Under the pieces are notes generated by a model. The model had not been told where the DNA came from. It was given only the letters and a program-made list of their open reading frames with translations, and made no database searches. A stretch of DNA of 64,000 nucleotides from assembly GCF_031432425.1 (NCBI RefSeq), contig NZ_JAVKPH010000003.1:124001-188000 (forward strand), written 5' to 3'. Position 1 is the first letter of the stretch. Each line of letters starts with the position of its first letter. Source of the DNA: Ruixingdingia sedimenti (lineage in GTDB: Bacteria > Pseudomonadota > Alphaproteobacteria > Rhodobacterales > Rhodobacteraceae). Positions 34,957-42,797 of this stretch are shown in pieces. The position numbers and the translations under genes were made by a program.

Positions 34957-35315
34957 TTCTTGCCTGTCCCGTTGCGGCTGATGCTGTCTTGCGACAGCGC
35001 CGCTTTTGTTCTGCCTTCGTCTTGCATCCCCAAATGCTGGCTTTCTATGGCACGGAAAGATTCGCAACCCAACCCTCCTGTTCCTTTCGGATGACCGTTT
35101 TTCCATCGATCGGCAAAAATTTGCTGAACGCGCGGGCGCGGGGGCCGGTGGCGGCGCGGGCTGCGGCGGGGATGCCGCAGTGCCGCGGTTTCCGCGGCGC
35201 GCCCGGGTGCGGCGAATTGCGCGATGCGCGGCAAGCCGTTAGGGTCGGCCACCGGGTGCCCGTTTCGCGGGCGGATCAGGCGGGGCGCGCGCAGGCCCCC
35301 GGGAAAGGACGCATC
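34957..35315. other. Intergenic region between divergent wall-enzyme genes
   Basis: A 359-bp gap with an AT-richer stretch at about 35020-35125 that should hold the promoters for both directions. I found no clean -35/-10 pair and no gene. Confidence 0.5.
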
Positions 35316-36971
35316 ATGCTGGCAGCCGCTTCGCGCCGCTTTCGCCATGGCACCGCGCTGGCGCTGGTGGCGCTTCTGGGCGGCGCGCCGGGGGGGCTGG
35401 CGCAGGCCGTGGCGCCTGTGACCCTGACGCAGGCACCCCTGATCCGGGCGCCCCTGCCGGCAGAGGCGGCCTTCGGTCAGGCGGTGGCCGCCGCGGCGGC
35501 GGAGGATGAGGCGGTCGCCGGTTTCTACCGCGACCGCGGCTATCGCCCGCTCTGGACCGGGGCGGCGGATGCGGGGCGGCGCGCGGCGCTGCTGGCGGCG
35601 CTCGACGGCGCGGGGCTGCATGCGCTGCCCGAGGGGCGGCACGACGCGGCGGCGCTGGTGCGGCAGTTCCAGGCGGCGGCGACCGAGGGTGACCGGGGCC
35701 GGGCCGAGGTCGCGATGACCCGCGCCTTCCTGTCCTACGCGCGCGAGGTGCAGAGCGGCATCCTGACGCCGGGCAAGATCGACAAGGGCATCGTGCGCGA
35801 GGTGCCGCTGCGCGACCGGCGCGAACAACTCGACGCCTTTGCCGCCGCCGACCCGGTGGATTTCCTGCGCGCGCTGCCGCCGCAGCACCCGGAATATGCA
35901 CGGCTGGTCAAGGCGCGGCTGGCGCTGCTCTCGGCTGTCGAGCGCGGCGGGTGGGGCCCCGCGGTGCCCGCCAAGGCGCTGCGCCCCGGCCAGCAGGGGC
36001 AGGCGGTGGTGGCGCTGCGCGACCGGCTGATGCGGATGGGCTATCTGGGCCGGACCGCGACGCAGATCTATGACGCCGCGATCCAGGCGGCGGTGCAGGA
36101 ATTCCAGTTCGACCACGGGCTGACCGCCGATGGCGTGGCCGGCGAGGCGACGCTGGCAGAGATCAACCAGCCCCCCGTCGCCCGCCTGCGCGCGGTGACG
36201 GTGGCGATGGAACGCGAACGCTGGACCAATATCGAGCGCGGGAAACGGCACATCTGGGTCAACCTCACCGATTTCTCGGCCAAGATCGTCGATGACGGCA
36301 AGGTCACGTTCGCGACCCGCGCGGTGGTGGGGTCCACCATCGCCGACAAGCGCACCCCCGAATTCTCGCACCGCATGACCTATATGGAGGTCAACCCCGA
36401 CTGGACGGTGCCGCCCGGGATCATTCGGCGCGACTACCTGCCGCGGTTGCAGGCGAACCCCGGCGCGCTCGGCCATCTTCAGGTGGTCGATTCGCGCGGG
36501 CGGGTGGTGCCGCGCAGCGCGGTGAATTTCGCCGCCTATACCGCCGGCAACTTCCCCTACAACCTGCGCCAGCCGCCGGGGCCGACCAACTCGCTCGGCC
36601 GGGTGAAGTTCATGTTCCCCAATCCCTGGTCGATCTACCTGCACGACACGCCGGAAAAGCACCTGTTCCAGCGCGAGTCGCGGGCCTATTCCTCGGGCTG
36701 CGTGCGGCTGAACGACCCTTTCGACTTCGCCTATATCCTGCTCGCCCCGCAGGAGGCCGACCCGCGGGCCGCCTTCCACCGCGTGCTCGACAGCGGGCGG
36801 CAGGAACGCATCTTCCTCAAGGAACCGGTGCCGGTGCATCTGGAATACCGCACCGCCTTCACCACCGCCAAGGGCCGGGTGAACTATCGCCGCGACATCT
36901 ATGGGCGCGACGCCGCGATCTGGCAGGCGCTGGCCGACGCCGGGGTGGCGCAGGTGGCCGAAGGCGGCTAA
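35316..36971 (+). CDS. L,D-transpeptidase (YcbB/LdtD-like)
   Basis: A 551-residue exported enzyme that makes 3-3 crosslinks in peptidoglycan. A signal peptide covers about residues 1-30. A peptidoglycan-binding region follows (LRPGQQGQAVVALRDRLMRM, about 225-245). The YkuD catalytic domain ends with the nucleophile Cys462 in YSSGCVRL and the His in the preceding SIYLHDTP region. The length and layout are those of the YcbB type rather than the short ErfK type. I chose ATG 35316 with GGGAAAGGA before it. The longer open frame upstream is not coding-like. Confidence 0.94.
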   Translation: MLAAASRRFRHGTALALVALLGGAPGGLAQAVAPVTLTQAPLIRAPLPAEAAFGQAVAAAAAEDEAVAGFYRDRGYRPLWTGAADAGRRAALLAALDGAGLHALPEGRHDAAALVRQFQAAATEGDRGRAEVAMTRAFLSYAREVQSGILTPGKIDKGIVREVPLRDRREQLDAFAAADPVDFLRALPPQHPEYARLVKARLALLSAVERGGWGPAVPAKALRPGQQGQAVVALRDRLMRMGYLGRTATQIYDAAIQAAVQEFQFDHGLTADGVAGEATLAEINQPPVARLRAVTVAMERERWTNIERGKRHIWVNLTDFSAKIVDDGKVTFATRAVVGSTIADKRTPEFSHRMTYMEVNPDWTVPPGIIRRDYLPRLQANPGALGHLQVVDSRGRVVPRSAVNFAAYTAGNFPYNLRQPPGPTNSLGRVKFMFPNPWSIYLHDTPEKHLFQRESRAYSSGCVRLNDPFDFAYILLAPQEADPRAAFHRVLDSGRQERIFLKEPVPVHLEYRTAFTTAKGRVNYRRDIYGRDAAIWQALADAGVAQVAEGG

Positions 36972-37010
36972 ACCCGTCGCCGGGGCACGGGGCCCCGGTG
37001 GGGAAAGCCG

Positions 37011-38102
37011 ATGGCATACAGCATCCGCGAAATCGCGGCCGCCCTTGGCGCGCAGGCCGAAGGCGCGCTGGACCTGAGGGTTGCGCGCGTGTCCGAACCC
37101 GCGAGCGCCGGGCCCGATGCGCTGGCGCTGGCGATGGACCCGAAATATGCCGATGGCCTGGCAAAGGGGCAGGCGCGCGCGGCGCTGGTCTGGCCGGGGG
37201 CGGACTGGCGCGCGCTCGGGCTCGAGGCCGCGATCGTGGTGCCCCGGCCGCGGCTGGCGATGGCGGGGCTGACGCGGGCCTTCGACCCCGGCCCGGCCAT
37301 CGCGCCGGGCATCCATCCGCTGGCGGTGGTGGACCCCGGCGCGCAGATCGGCGCGGGCGTGGCCATCGGCCCCTTCGTCACCATCGCCGCCGGCGCCGTC
37401 ATCGGCCCGCGCGCCCGCATCGCCGCCCATTGCAGCATCGGCCCCGACGCCCGCATCGGCGCGGATGCGCTGTTGCTGGACCGGGTGTTCATCGGCCGGG
37501 GCGTCACCATCGGCGACCGCTTCATCGCCCAACCCGGGGCGGTGGTCGGGGCGGACGGGTTTTCCTTCGTCACCCCCGAGAAGTCGGGGGTCGAGGAAAT
37601 CCGCGGTACGCTCGGCCAGCGCGACCGGATCCGCCAGCAAAGCTGGCAGCGCATCCATTCGCTCGGCGCCGTGACCCTTGGGGATGATGTCGAAATCGGC
37701 GCGAACAGCACCATCGACCGCGGCACGATCCGCGATACGGCGGTGGGATCGGGGACGAAACTCGACAACCTCGTGCATATCGGCCACAACGTGCAGGTCG
37801 GGCGCGACTGCCTTCTGTGCGCGCAGGTCGGCATCGCCGGATCGTCGCGGATCGGCGACCGGGTGGTGCTGGCGGGCCAATGCGGGGTCAACGACAACAT
37901 CTTCGTCGGCGACGACGTGATCGCGGGCGGGGCCAGCAAGATCTTCACCAATGTGCCCGCCGGCCGGGTGGTGCTGGGCAGCCCGGCGGTGAAGATGGAA
38001 ACCCAGATCGAGATCAACAAGGCGTTGCGCCGCCTGCCGCGGCTGGCCGCTGTCGTGACGGCGTTGCAGAAAGCGGTTTCAAAAGACGGCGAAGCGGGCT
38101 AG
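37011..38102 (+). CDS. lpxD: UDP-3-O-(3-hydroxyacyl)glucosamine N-acyltransferase
   Basis: A 363-residue lipid A enzyme that puts the second 3-hydroxyacyl chain, from acyl-ACP, onto UDP-acyl-glucosamine. The N-terminal uridine-binding domain (IREIAAALGAQAEG) leads into a left-handed beta-helix of hexapeptide repeats. The active-site segment LVHIGHNVQVG is at 254-264. The length is near that of E. coli LpxD (341). The next two genes encode an ACP and a ketosynthase, which suggests a dedicated acyl supply for lipid A or a related lipid (inference). No fabZ or lpxA adjoins it here. Confidence 0.95.
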   Translation: MAYSIREIAAALGAQAEGALDLRVARVSEPASAGPDALALAMDPKYADGLAKGQARAALVWPGADWRALGLEAAIVVPRPRLAMAGLTRAFDPGPAIAPGIHPLAVVDPGAQIGAGVAIGPFVTIAAGAVIGPRARIAAHCSIGPDARIGADALLLDRVFIGRGVTIGDRFIAQPGAVVGADGFSFVTPEKSGVEEIRGTLGQRDRIRQQSWQRIHSLGAVTLGDDVEIGANSTIDRGTIRDTAVGSGTKLDNLVHIGHNVQVGRDCLLCAQVGIAGSSRIGDRVVLAGQCGVNDNIFVGDDVIAGGASKIFTNVPAGRVVLGSPAVKMETQIEINKALRRLPRLAAVVTALQKAVSKDGEAG

Positions 38103-38138
38103 ATCGCCCGCAAAAGCAGGCACAAGCGGAGAGGTGAC

Positions 38139-38405
38139 ATGGCCGAGAGCGTGAAGGACCGGGTGATCGCCATCATCGCCGAACAGGCGGTGCTGGACGT
38201 GGCCGACGTATCCCCCGCGATGACCCTGGAGGCACTGGGGATCGACAGCCTGGGGCTGGTGGAATCGATCTTCGCCATCGAAGAGGCGTTCGACATCACC
38301 GTCCCCTTCAACGCCAACGAACCCTCGCAGAGCGATTTCGACATCTCTTCGGTGGCGGCGATCATCGCCGCGGTCGAGGCGCTGGTGGCCGAACAGCACG
38401 GATGA
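38139..38405 (+). CDS. Second acyl carrier protein
   Basis: An 88-residue ACP distinct from AcpP. The phosphopantetheine Ser37 is in LGIDSLGL, where AcpP has GADSLD. It is less acidic, has a longer helix II-III loop (NANEPSQSDFDISS) and ends in VEALVAEQHG. It lies between lpxD and a ketosynthase and overlaps the latter by four bases (ATGA), so the pair is made together. Specialised ACPs of this kind serve lipid A or secondary lipid synthesis; the exact acyl chain is unknown. Confidence 0.9.
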   Translation: MAESVKDRVIAIIAEQAVLDVADVSPAMTLEALGIDSLGLVESIFAIEEAFDITVPFNANEPSQSDFDISSVAAIIAAVEALVAEQHG

Positions 38406-39610
38406 GGCGGGTCGTCATCACCGGGGCGGGCACCGTCAACGCGCTGGCCCATGACGTGGCCGGCACCTTCGCCGCCTTCCGCGAGGGGCGCTGCGGGATT
38501 TCCGAACTCGACATCCGCGACAAGGACCGGCTTGGCGTGCGCATCGGCGGGCAGGTCCATGGCTGGGACCCCGAGGCGCATTTCAACCGCCAGCAGATCG
38601 CGCTTTACGACAAGTTCACCCAGTTCACCCTTCTGGCCGCGCGCGAGGCGATCGAGCAATCGGGGCTGGTGTTCGGGGACGACCTGTCGCTGGCCTCGGG
38701 CGTGGTGCTCGGCACCGCGGGCGGGGGCGTGAACACCTGGGATGAAAATTACCGCGCGGTCTATGAGGAAGGGAAGAACCGCGTCCATCCCTTCGTCGTG
38801 CCGAAACTGATGAACAATGCCGCCGCAAGCCATGTCAGCATGGAATGGAACCTGCGCGGCCCCACCTTCACCGTGGCCACCGCCTGCGCCAGTTCCAACC
38901 ATGCGATGGGGCTGGCGTTCCAGCTGGTCCGGTCCGGCGCCGCGCGGGCGATGGTGACGGGCGGGTCGGAATCCATGCTGTGCTTCGGCGGCGTCAAGGC
39001 GTGGGAGGGGCTGCGCGTCATGTCCAAGACCGCCTGCCGCCCGTTTTCGGCCAACCGCGACGGCATGGTGCAGGGCGAGGGCGCGGCGATCTATGTGTTC
39101 GAGGATTACGAACACGCCCGCGCGCGCGGCGCGCAGGTGCTGGCAGAGGTGGTGGGTTTCGCCATGTGTTCCGATGCGGGCGACATCGTGATGCCCTCGG
39201 CCCAGGGGGCGGAACGGGCGATCACCGGCTGTCTGCGCGATGCGCGGCTGAACCCCGAGGATGTGGGCTATATCAACGCCCATGGCACCGGCACGGCGGC
39301 CAACGACAAGACCGAATGCGCGGCGGTGGCCCATGCCTTCGGCCATCATGCCGACCGGCTGATGATGTCCTCCACCAAGGCGATGCACGGCCATTGCATC
39401 GGCGGCACGGGGGCGGTGGAACTGCTGGCCTGCCTTCTGGCGCTGAACGAGGGCGTGATCGCGCCGACCATCGGCTATGAGGAACCCGACCCCGAATGCG
39501 CGCTGGACGTGGTGCCCAATACCGCGCGCGAGGCGCGGGTGGATGCGGTGCTGTCGAACGCCTTCGCCTTCGGCGGCCTGAACGCGGTGATCGCGCTGCG
39601 CCGGGTATAG
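38402..39610 (+). CDS. Beta-ketoacyl-ACP synthase family protein (partner of the second ACP)
   Basis: A 402-residue FabF/KAS-like condensing enzyme. The triad is complete: Cys162 in TACASSNHAMG, a His in NAHGTGTAAND and a His in KAMHGHCIGGTG. The last motif departs from the SSIGHLLGAAGA of the housekeeping FabF at 1198, and the pocket-forming loops also differ, so substrate preference is probably different. Translational coupling to the ACP at 38139 points to a dedicated two-protein elongation module. Confidence 0.9.
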   Translation: MRRVVITGAGTVNALAHDVAGTFAAFREGRCGISELDIRDKDRLGVRIGGQVHGWDPEAHFNRQQIALYDKFTQFTLLAAREAIEQSGLVFGDDLSLASGVVLGTAGGGVNTWDENYRAVYEEGKNRVHPFVVPKLMNNAAASHVSMEWNLRGPTFTVATACASSNHAMGLAFQLVRSGAARAMVTGGSESMLCFGGVKAWEGLRVMSKTACRPFSANRDGMVQGEGAAIYVFEDYEHARARGAQVLAEVVGFAMCSDAGDIVMPSAQGAERAITGCLRDARLNPEDVGYINAHGTGTAANDKTECAAVAHAFGHHADRLMMSSTKAMHGHCIGGTGAVELLACLLALNEGVIAPTIGYEEPDPECALDVVPNTAREARVDAVLSNAFAFGGLNAVIALRRV

Positions 39611-39649
39611 GGCGGGGCGGGAGCCCCGGCCTATGCTGCGGGCATGGAA

Positions 39650-39671
39650 AAGGGGCCTCGCGGGGCCCCTT
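39650..39671 (+). terminator. Terminator after the ACP-ketosynthase operon
   Basis: A perfect 8-bp stem AAGGGGCC/GGCCCCTT with a 6-nt loop lies 40 bp after the ketosynthase stop. It is followed only by a pyrimidine-rich CTTCTG stretch, so its strength is moderate. It may also serve the convergent IalB-like gene. Confidence 0.6.
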
Positions 39672-39722
39672 CTTCTGTCGCGGGCGCGGACAGGCCGGGG
39701 CGCGCCCCGGCCCAAGGGCCGC

Positions 39723-40424
39723 TCATTCGGCGGGTTTCGCGGCCTCGGCCTCTTGCGCTTCCTTCGCGGCCTTGGCGATCACCTCGGCGGCCTTGGTGTT
39801 CGCGGCGACCACGGCGTCATAGCCCTTGGTGAAGCCCTTCAGCGACATGGTGAGCTTCACCTGCTGGTCCGGCGCCACCATCGGCACGATGGTGATCTCT
39901 GCCGCCTTGCCGCGGCGGAAAGCGTCCAGATCGGCCTGCGTGAACCCGACCCGCGCGACGCAGCCCACCGGGGCGCAGAAGGTGAACGGATAGCGTTTCG
40001 CCTGCCCGCCGTCGATGCGCATGGTGACGGCCTGCGTCAGCAGCGTTTCCAGCGGCGTCACGATGGTGCCGCCCATGACCGCCTCGCCGCCCTTGGGCAT
40101 GTTGAACAGGCTGATTTCCGCCACCGGCCCGCCATTTGGGTCGTTGAGCCCCTGGAACAGCTCGCACGGGTCGGCCTCGAGCCCGGTGCGTTCGCAGGTC
40201 ATCTGCCAGTCGTCGAAGGTTTCCGCGACATAGAGCCTGCCCGGGGCGTTCTCGTCCGCGACCGGCTCGCCGAGCGAGGGCGCGCCGGGGGCGGGTTCGG
40301 CCGCCTGCGGCTGTTCGGTGGGGGCGGGCGTTTCGGCCGGCGTTCCGCCGGACTGCGCCAGCGCCGCCGCCGGGGCCAGCGCGGCGCAGAGAACGAGGGC
40401 GAGGGGCAAGCTGCGATGGGTCAT
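39723..40424 (-). CDS. Invasion-associated locus B (IalB) family protein
   Basis: A 233-residue exported protein. The signal peptide covers about residues 1-24 and ends in ALAQSGG. A Pro/Glu/Ala-rich linker of about 40 residues follows, then the IalB domain with DDWQMTCERTG and its conserved cysteine pairs (CERTGLEADPC and FCAPVGCVARVGF). The C-terminal tail is a charged alanine-rich helix. IalB domains are periplasmic and their biochemical role is not settled; the name comes from Bartonella and does not imply virulence here. I chose ATG 40424 (MTHRSLPLAL); another ATG lies four codons upstream. Confidence 0.9.
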   Translation of the reverse strand: MTHRSLPLALVLCAALAPAAALAQSGGTPAETPAPTEQPQAAEPAPGAPSLGEPVADENAPGRLYVAETFDDWQMTCERTGLEADPCELFQGLNDPNGGPVAEISLFNMPKGGEAVMGGTIVTPLETLLTQAVTMRIDGGQAKRYPFTFCAPVGCVARVGFTQADLDAFRRGKAAEITIVPMVAPDQQVKLTMSLKGFTKGYDAVVAANTKAAEVIAKAAKEAQEAEAAKPAE

Positions 40425-40573
40425 TCGAGGTTCCAAGCAAGGGTATCCGTTTGCGCCCGGGGTCTAGCACGCGCCGCCCCCGCTGTCAGTTCAGTTTTTC
40501 CTGATCGCCGGTGCGGGGCGTTCCGCCGCGGGTCCGATGCAGGGTGGAGCGGTGTCTGGCTGGGCACGTGAAG

Positions 40574-40645
40574 AAAAAGGGCCCGAAGGCCCTTTTCCGG
40601 TATCCTTGCTCCCTGTCGGACCGGCCGACTTATAGGGGCACGCTA
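40574..40645 (-). ncRNA. Candidate small RNA or leader transcript
   Basis: On the minus strand a promoter (TTGACG 40663-40668, TAGCGT 40640-40645, 17-bp spacing) would start RNA near 40633. The transcript would run about 60 nt, with a hairpin GTCGG-n5-CCGAC at its 5' end, and end in a perfect terminator (AAAAGGGCC/GGCCCTTTT with a CGAA/TTCG loop and a run of T). No open frame with a ribosome site fits inside. It could be a free small RNA or an attenuated leader for the IalB-like gene 150 bp downstream. The exact ends are estimates. Confidence 0.5.
40575..40596. terminator. Perfect bidirectional terminator
   Basis: A 9-bp stem AAAAGGGCC/GGCCCTTTT with a tetraloop and a U-tract on both strands. 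No annotated gene ends here, which is why a small RNA is proposed. Confidence 0.85.
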
Positions 40646-40668
40646 GGGTTATTGAAGGGGGCCGTCAA
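40640..40668 (-). promoter_or_regulatory. Promoter for the candidate small RNA
   Basis: Minus strand TTGACG (40663-40668) and TAGCGT (40640-40645), with exactly 17 bp between them. Confidence 0.6.
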
Positions 40669-40925
40669 CGAAAAAGATTCGCGCCCGCCCGTGCCGTGCC
40701 CGGCAGGGAAAACCGTCCCGAAACCGGCGGCAGGGCGGAAAAAAAGCCGCGCCCGAGGGGGGCGCGGCAGTCTGACAGGGAGGAAGTACCGCCCCCGCCG
40801 CAAATCCCGGCACAGGGGGCGGGATCAGACTGGCACGGACGGGTTAACAATGTATTTTGCCATCGTTTCCCGCTATGCGGGACGGGACACAGACCGGGGC
40901 AGGGCAGGGCGAAAGGACGGGCGGC

Positions 40926-42491
40926 ATGGCGGCGGACAGGATCTTCGTGGGCGGCGGGGGCGAGGGCTATGGCGCCCCGCAGCATCTTCTGCTCGGCTAT
41001 GCCAACCGCCACGGGCTGGTCGCGGGCGCGACGGGCACCGGCAAGACGGTGACGCTGCAGGTGCTGGCAGAGGGCTTTTCCGCCGCGGGCGTGCCGGTGG
41101 TGCTGGCGGATGTGAAGGGCGATCTGGCGGGGCTCGCGCTGCCGGGGCGGGCCGAGGGCAAGCTGCACGAATCCTTCGCCAGACGCGCCGCGACCATCGG
41201 GCTCGACCTGCAGTATGCCGCCTGCCCGGTGGCGTTCTGGGACATCTGGGGCCGGCAGGGCCACCCGATCCGCGCCACGGTGGCGGAAATGGGGCCGCTT
41301 CTGCTGTCGCGCATGCTCGACCTGACCGAGGCGCAGGAGGGCGTGCTGAACATCGCCTTCCGGCTGGCCGACGACGAGGGGCTGCCGCTGCTGGATTTCA
41401 AGGATCTCGCAGCGATCCTCGCCTTCGTGGCGCAGAACACCGGCGCGCTGTCGAAAACCTGGGGCCATGTCGCGCCCGCCTCGGTCGGGGCGATCCAGCG
41501 GCGGCTCCTGGTGCTGGAAAACGAAGGGGGGGCGGCGCTGTTCGGCGAACCGGCGCTGGATCTGGCGGACCTGATGCGCGTGGATGCCGCGGGCCGGGGC
41601 ATGGTCAACATCATCGCCGCCGACCGCCTGATGCAGAGCCCGCGGCTTTACGCCACCTTCCTGCTGTGGCTGCTGTCGGACCTGTTCGAAAGCCTGCCCG
41701 AGGTGGGCGACCCGGAAAAGCCGAAGCTGGTGTTCTTCTTCGACGAGGCGCATCTGCTGTTCGACGGCGCGCCGAAGGCGCTGATCGACAAGGTGGAACA
41801 GGTGGCGCGGCTGATCCGGTCCAAGGGCGTGGGGGTTTATTTCGTCACCCAGAACCCCGCCGACGTGCCCGAGGCGATCCTCGGCCAGCTCGGCAACCGG
41901 GTGCAGCACGCGCTGCGCGCCTTCACCGCGAAGGACCAGAAGAACCTGCGGCTGGCGGCGCAGAACTACCGCGCCAATCCCCGCTTCGCCATCGAGGACG
42001 CGATCCGCGAGGTCGGCACCGGCGAGGCGGTGACGTCCTTTCTGGAACCCAAGGGGGTGCCGGGGGTGGCCGAACGCACGCTGGTGCGCCCGCCGTCGTC
42101 GCAACTGGGGCCGATCACCGCGGACGAACGCGCGGCGCTGATCGCCGCCTCCGCCCTGCGGGGGAAATACGAACAGGTCATCGACCGCGATTCGGCGCAT
42201 GAGATGCTGGCGCGGCGCGCCGAGGCCGCCGCCCGCGACGCCGAAGCCGCGGAAGCCGCCGAGGCGCGCGCGGCGGAGGAAGAGCGCGAATTCCGTTCCG
42301 CCCGCCGCTATTCGGGCGGCAGCCGCAGCACCAGGGGCTATGACGGCACGGCGCCGAAGCCCCGCAGCGGCAAGGGCCGGTCCGACAGCGTGGGCGAGGT
42401 CTTCGCCAAGTCGGTCGCGCGGCAGTTGGGGTCGAAAACGGGGCAGGCGCTGGTGCGCGGGGTTCTGGGCAGCCTGTTCCGGGGGCGCTGA
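40926..42491 (+). CDS. DUF853 helicase HerA-like ATPase
   Basis: A 521-residue cytosolic P-loop ATPase of the HerA/FtsK-related DUF853 family (E. coli YjgR). Walker A GATGTGKT is at residues 34-41, and Walker B is in LVFFFDEAHLLF, followed by the sensor-like VYFVTQNPADVPEAIL. The C-terminal 100 residues are a charged Glu/Ala/Arg-rich linker and a basic end. Members are thought to be DNA translocases, but no cellular task is established. I chose ATG 40926 (MAADRIFVG). It is preceded by a long non-coding stretch and followed by repeat copy C. Confidence 0.9.
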   Translation: MAADRIFVGGGGEGYGAPQHLLLGYANRHGLVAGATGTGKTVTLQVLAEGFSAAGVPVVLADVKGDLAGLALPGRAEGKLHESFARRAATIGLDLQYAACPVAFWDIWGRQGHPIRATVAEMGPLLLSRMLDLTEAQEGVLNIAFRLADDEGLPLLDFKDLAAILAFVAQNTGALSKTWGHVAPASVGAIQRRLLVLENEGGAALFGEPALDLADLMRVDAAGRGMVNIIAADRLMQSPRLYATFLLWLLSDLFESLPEVGDPEKPKLVFFFDEAHLLFDGAPKALIDKVEQVARLIRSKGVGVYFVTQNPADVPEAILGQLGNRVQHALRAFTAKDQKNLRLAAQNYRANPRFAIEDAIREVGTGEAVTSFLEPKGVPGVAERTLVRPPSSQLGPITADERAALIAASALRGKYEQVIDRDSAHEMLARRAEAAARDAEAAEAAEARAAEEEREFRSARRYSGGSRSTRGYDGTAPKPRSGKGRSDSVGEVFAKSVARQLGSKTGQALVRGVLGSLFRGR

Positions 42492-42534
42492 CCGTCACCG
42501 GCGTCGCGGGCGGGGGCGTCGGGGGCCTCCGGCG

Positions 42535-42612
42535 GGGATATTCAGGGACAGAAAGTGAACAGGGGTGTGTGCAGAAATTGCGCCCCTTTCACTTTCTGTC
42601 TGAAAATATCCC
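42535..42612. repeat. Dispersed intergenic inverted-repeat element, copy C
   Basis: Arms 42535-42558 and 42589-42612 are inverted complements at 20 of 24 positions, again with GGGATATT and GACAGAAAGTGA. The left flank GCCTCCGGCG matches that of copy B. It lies between the DUF853 gene and cysS. Confidence 0.78.
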
Positions 42613-42638
42613 GCGGGGGCGCCGGCTGGTGCGCCACT

Positions 42639-42712
42639 GGTTCGAGAACCAGCAGGCCACGGGGCGCGAAGCCCCGGTTCGAGAACCAGCAGGCCACGGG
42701 GCGCGAAGCCCC
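42639..42712. repeat. 37-bp tandem duplication
   Basis: A 37-bp unit starting GGTTCGAGAACCAGCAGG occurs twice head to tail (42639-42675 and 42676-42712) without a mismatch. Each unit holds a GGTTC/GAACC hairpin and a GGGGC/GCCCC hairpin. It directly follows repeat copy C and ends 85 bp before cysS. Confidence 0.9.
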
Positions 42713-42797
42713 CGGCGCGCCCGTGGGAGGTTCTCATCCCCGCGCGGCTTTGCTAAAGCCCCATGGCGCATGCCCGCCAAGGGCCGGAGGGGACCGC

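Noticed and set aside
34953..37880. A 975-codon minus-strand open frame
   Set aside because: It mirrors the L,D-transpeptidase and lpxD genes, both of which have clear catalytic motifs on the plus strand.
42639..42712. Start of a CRISPR array
   Set aside because: Only two directly abutting 37-bp units without spacers; it is a simple tandem duplication.
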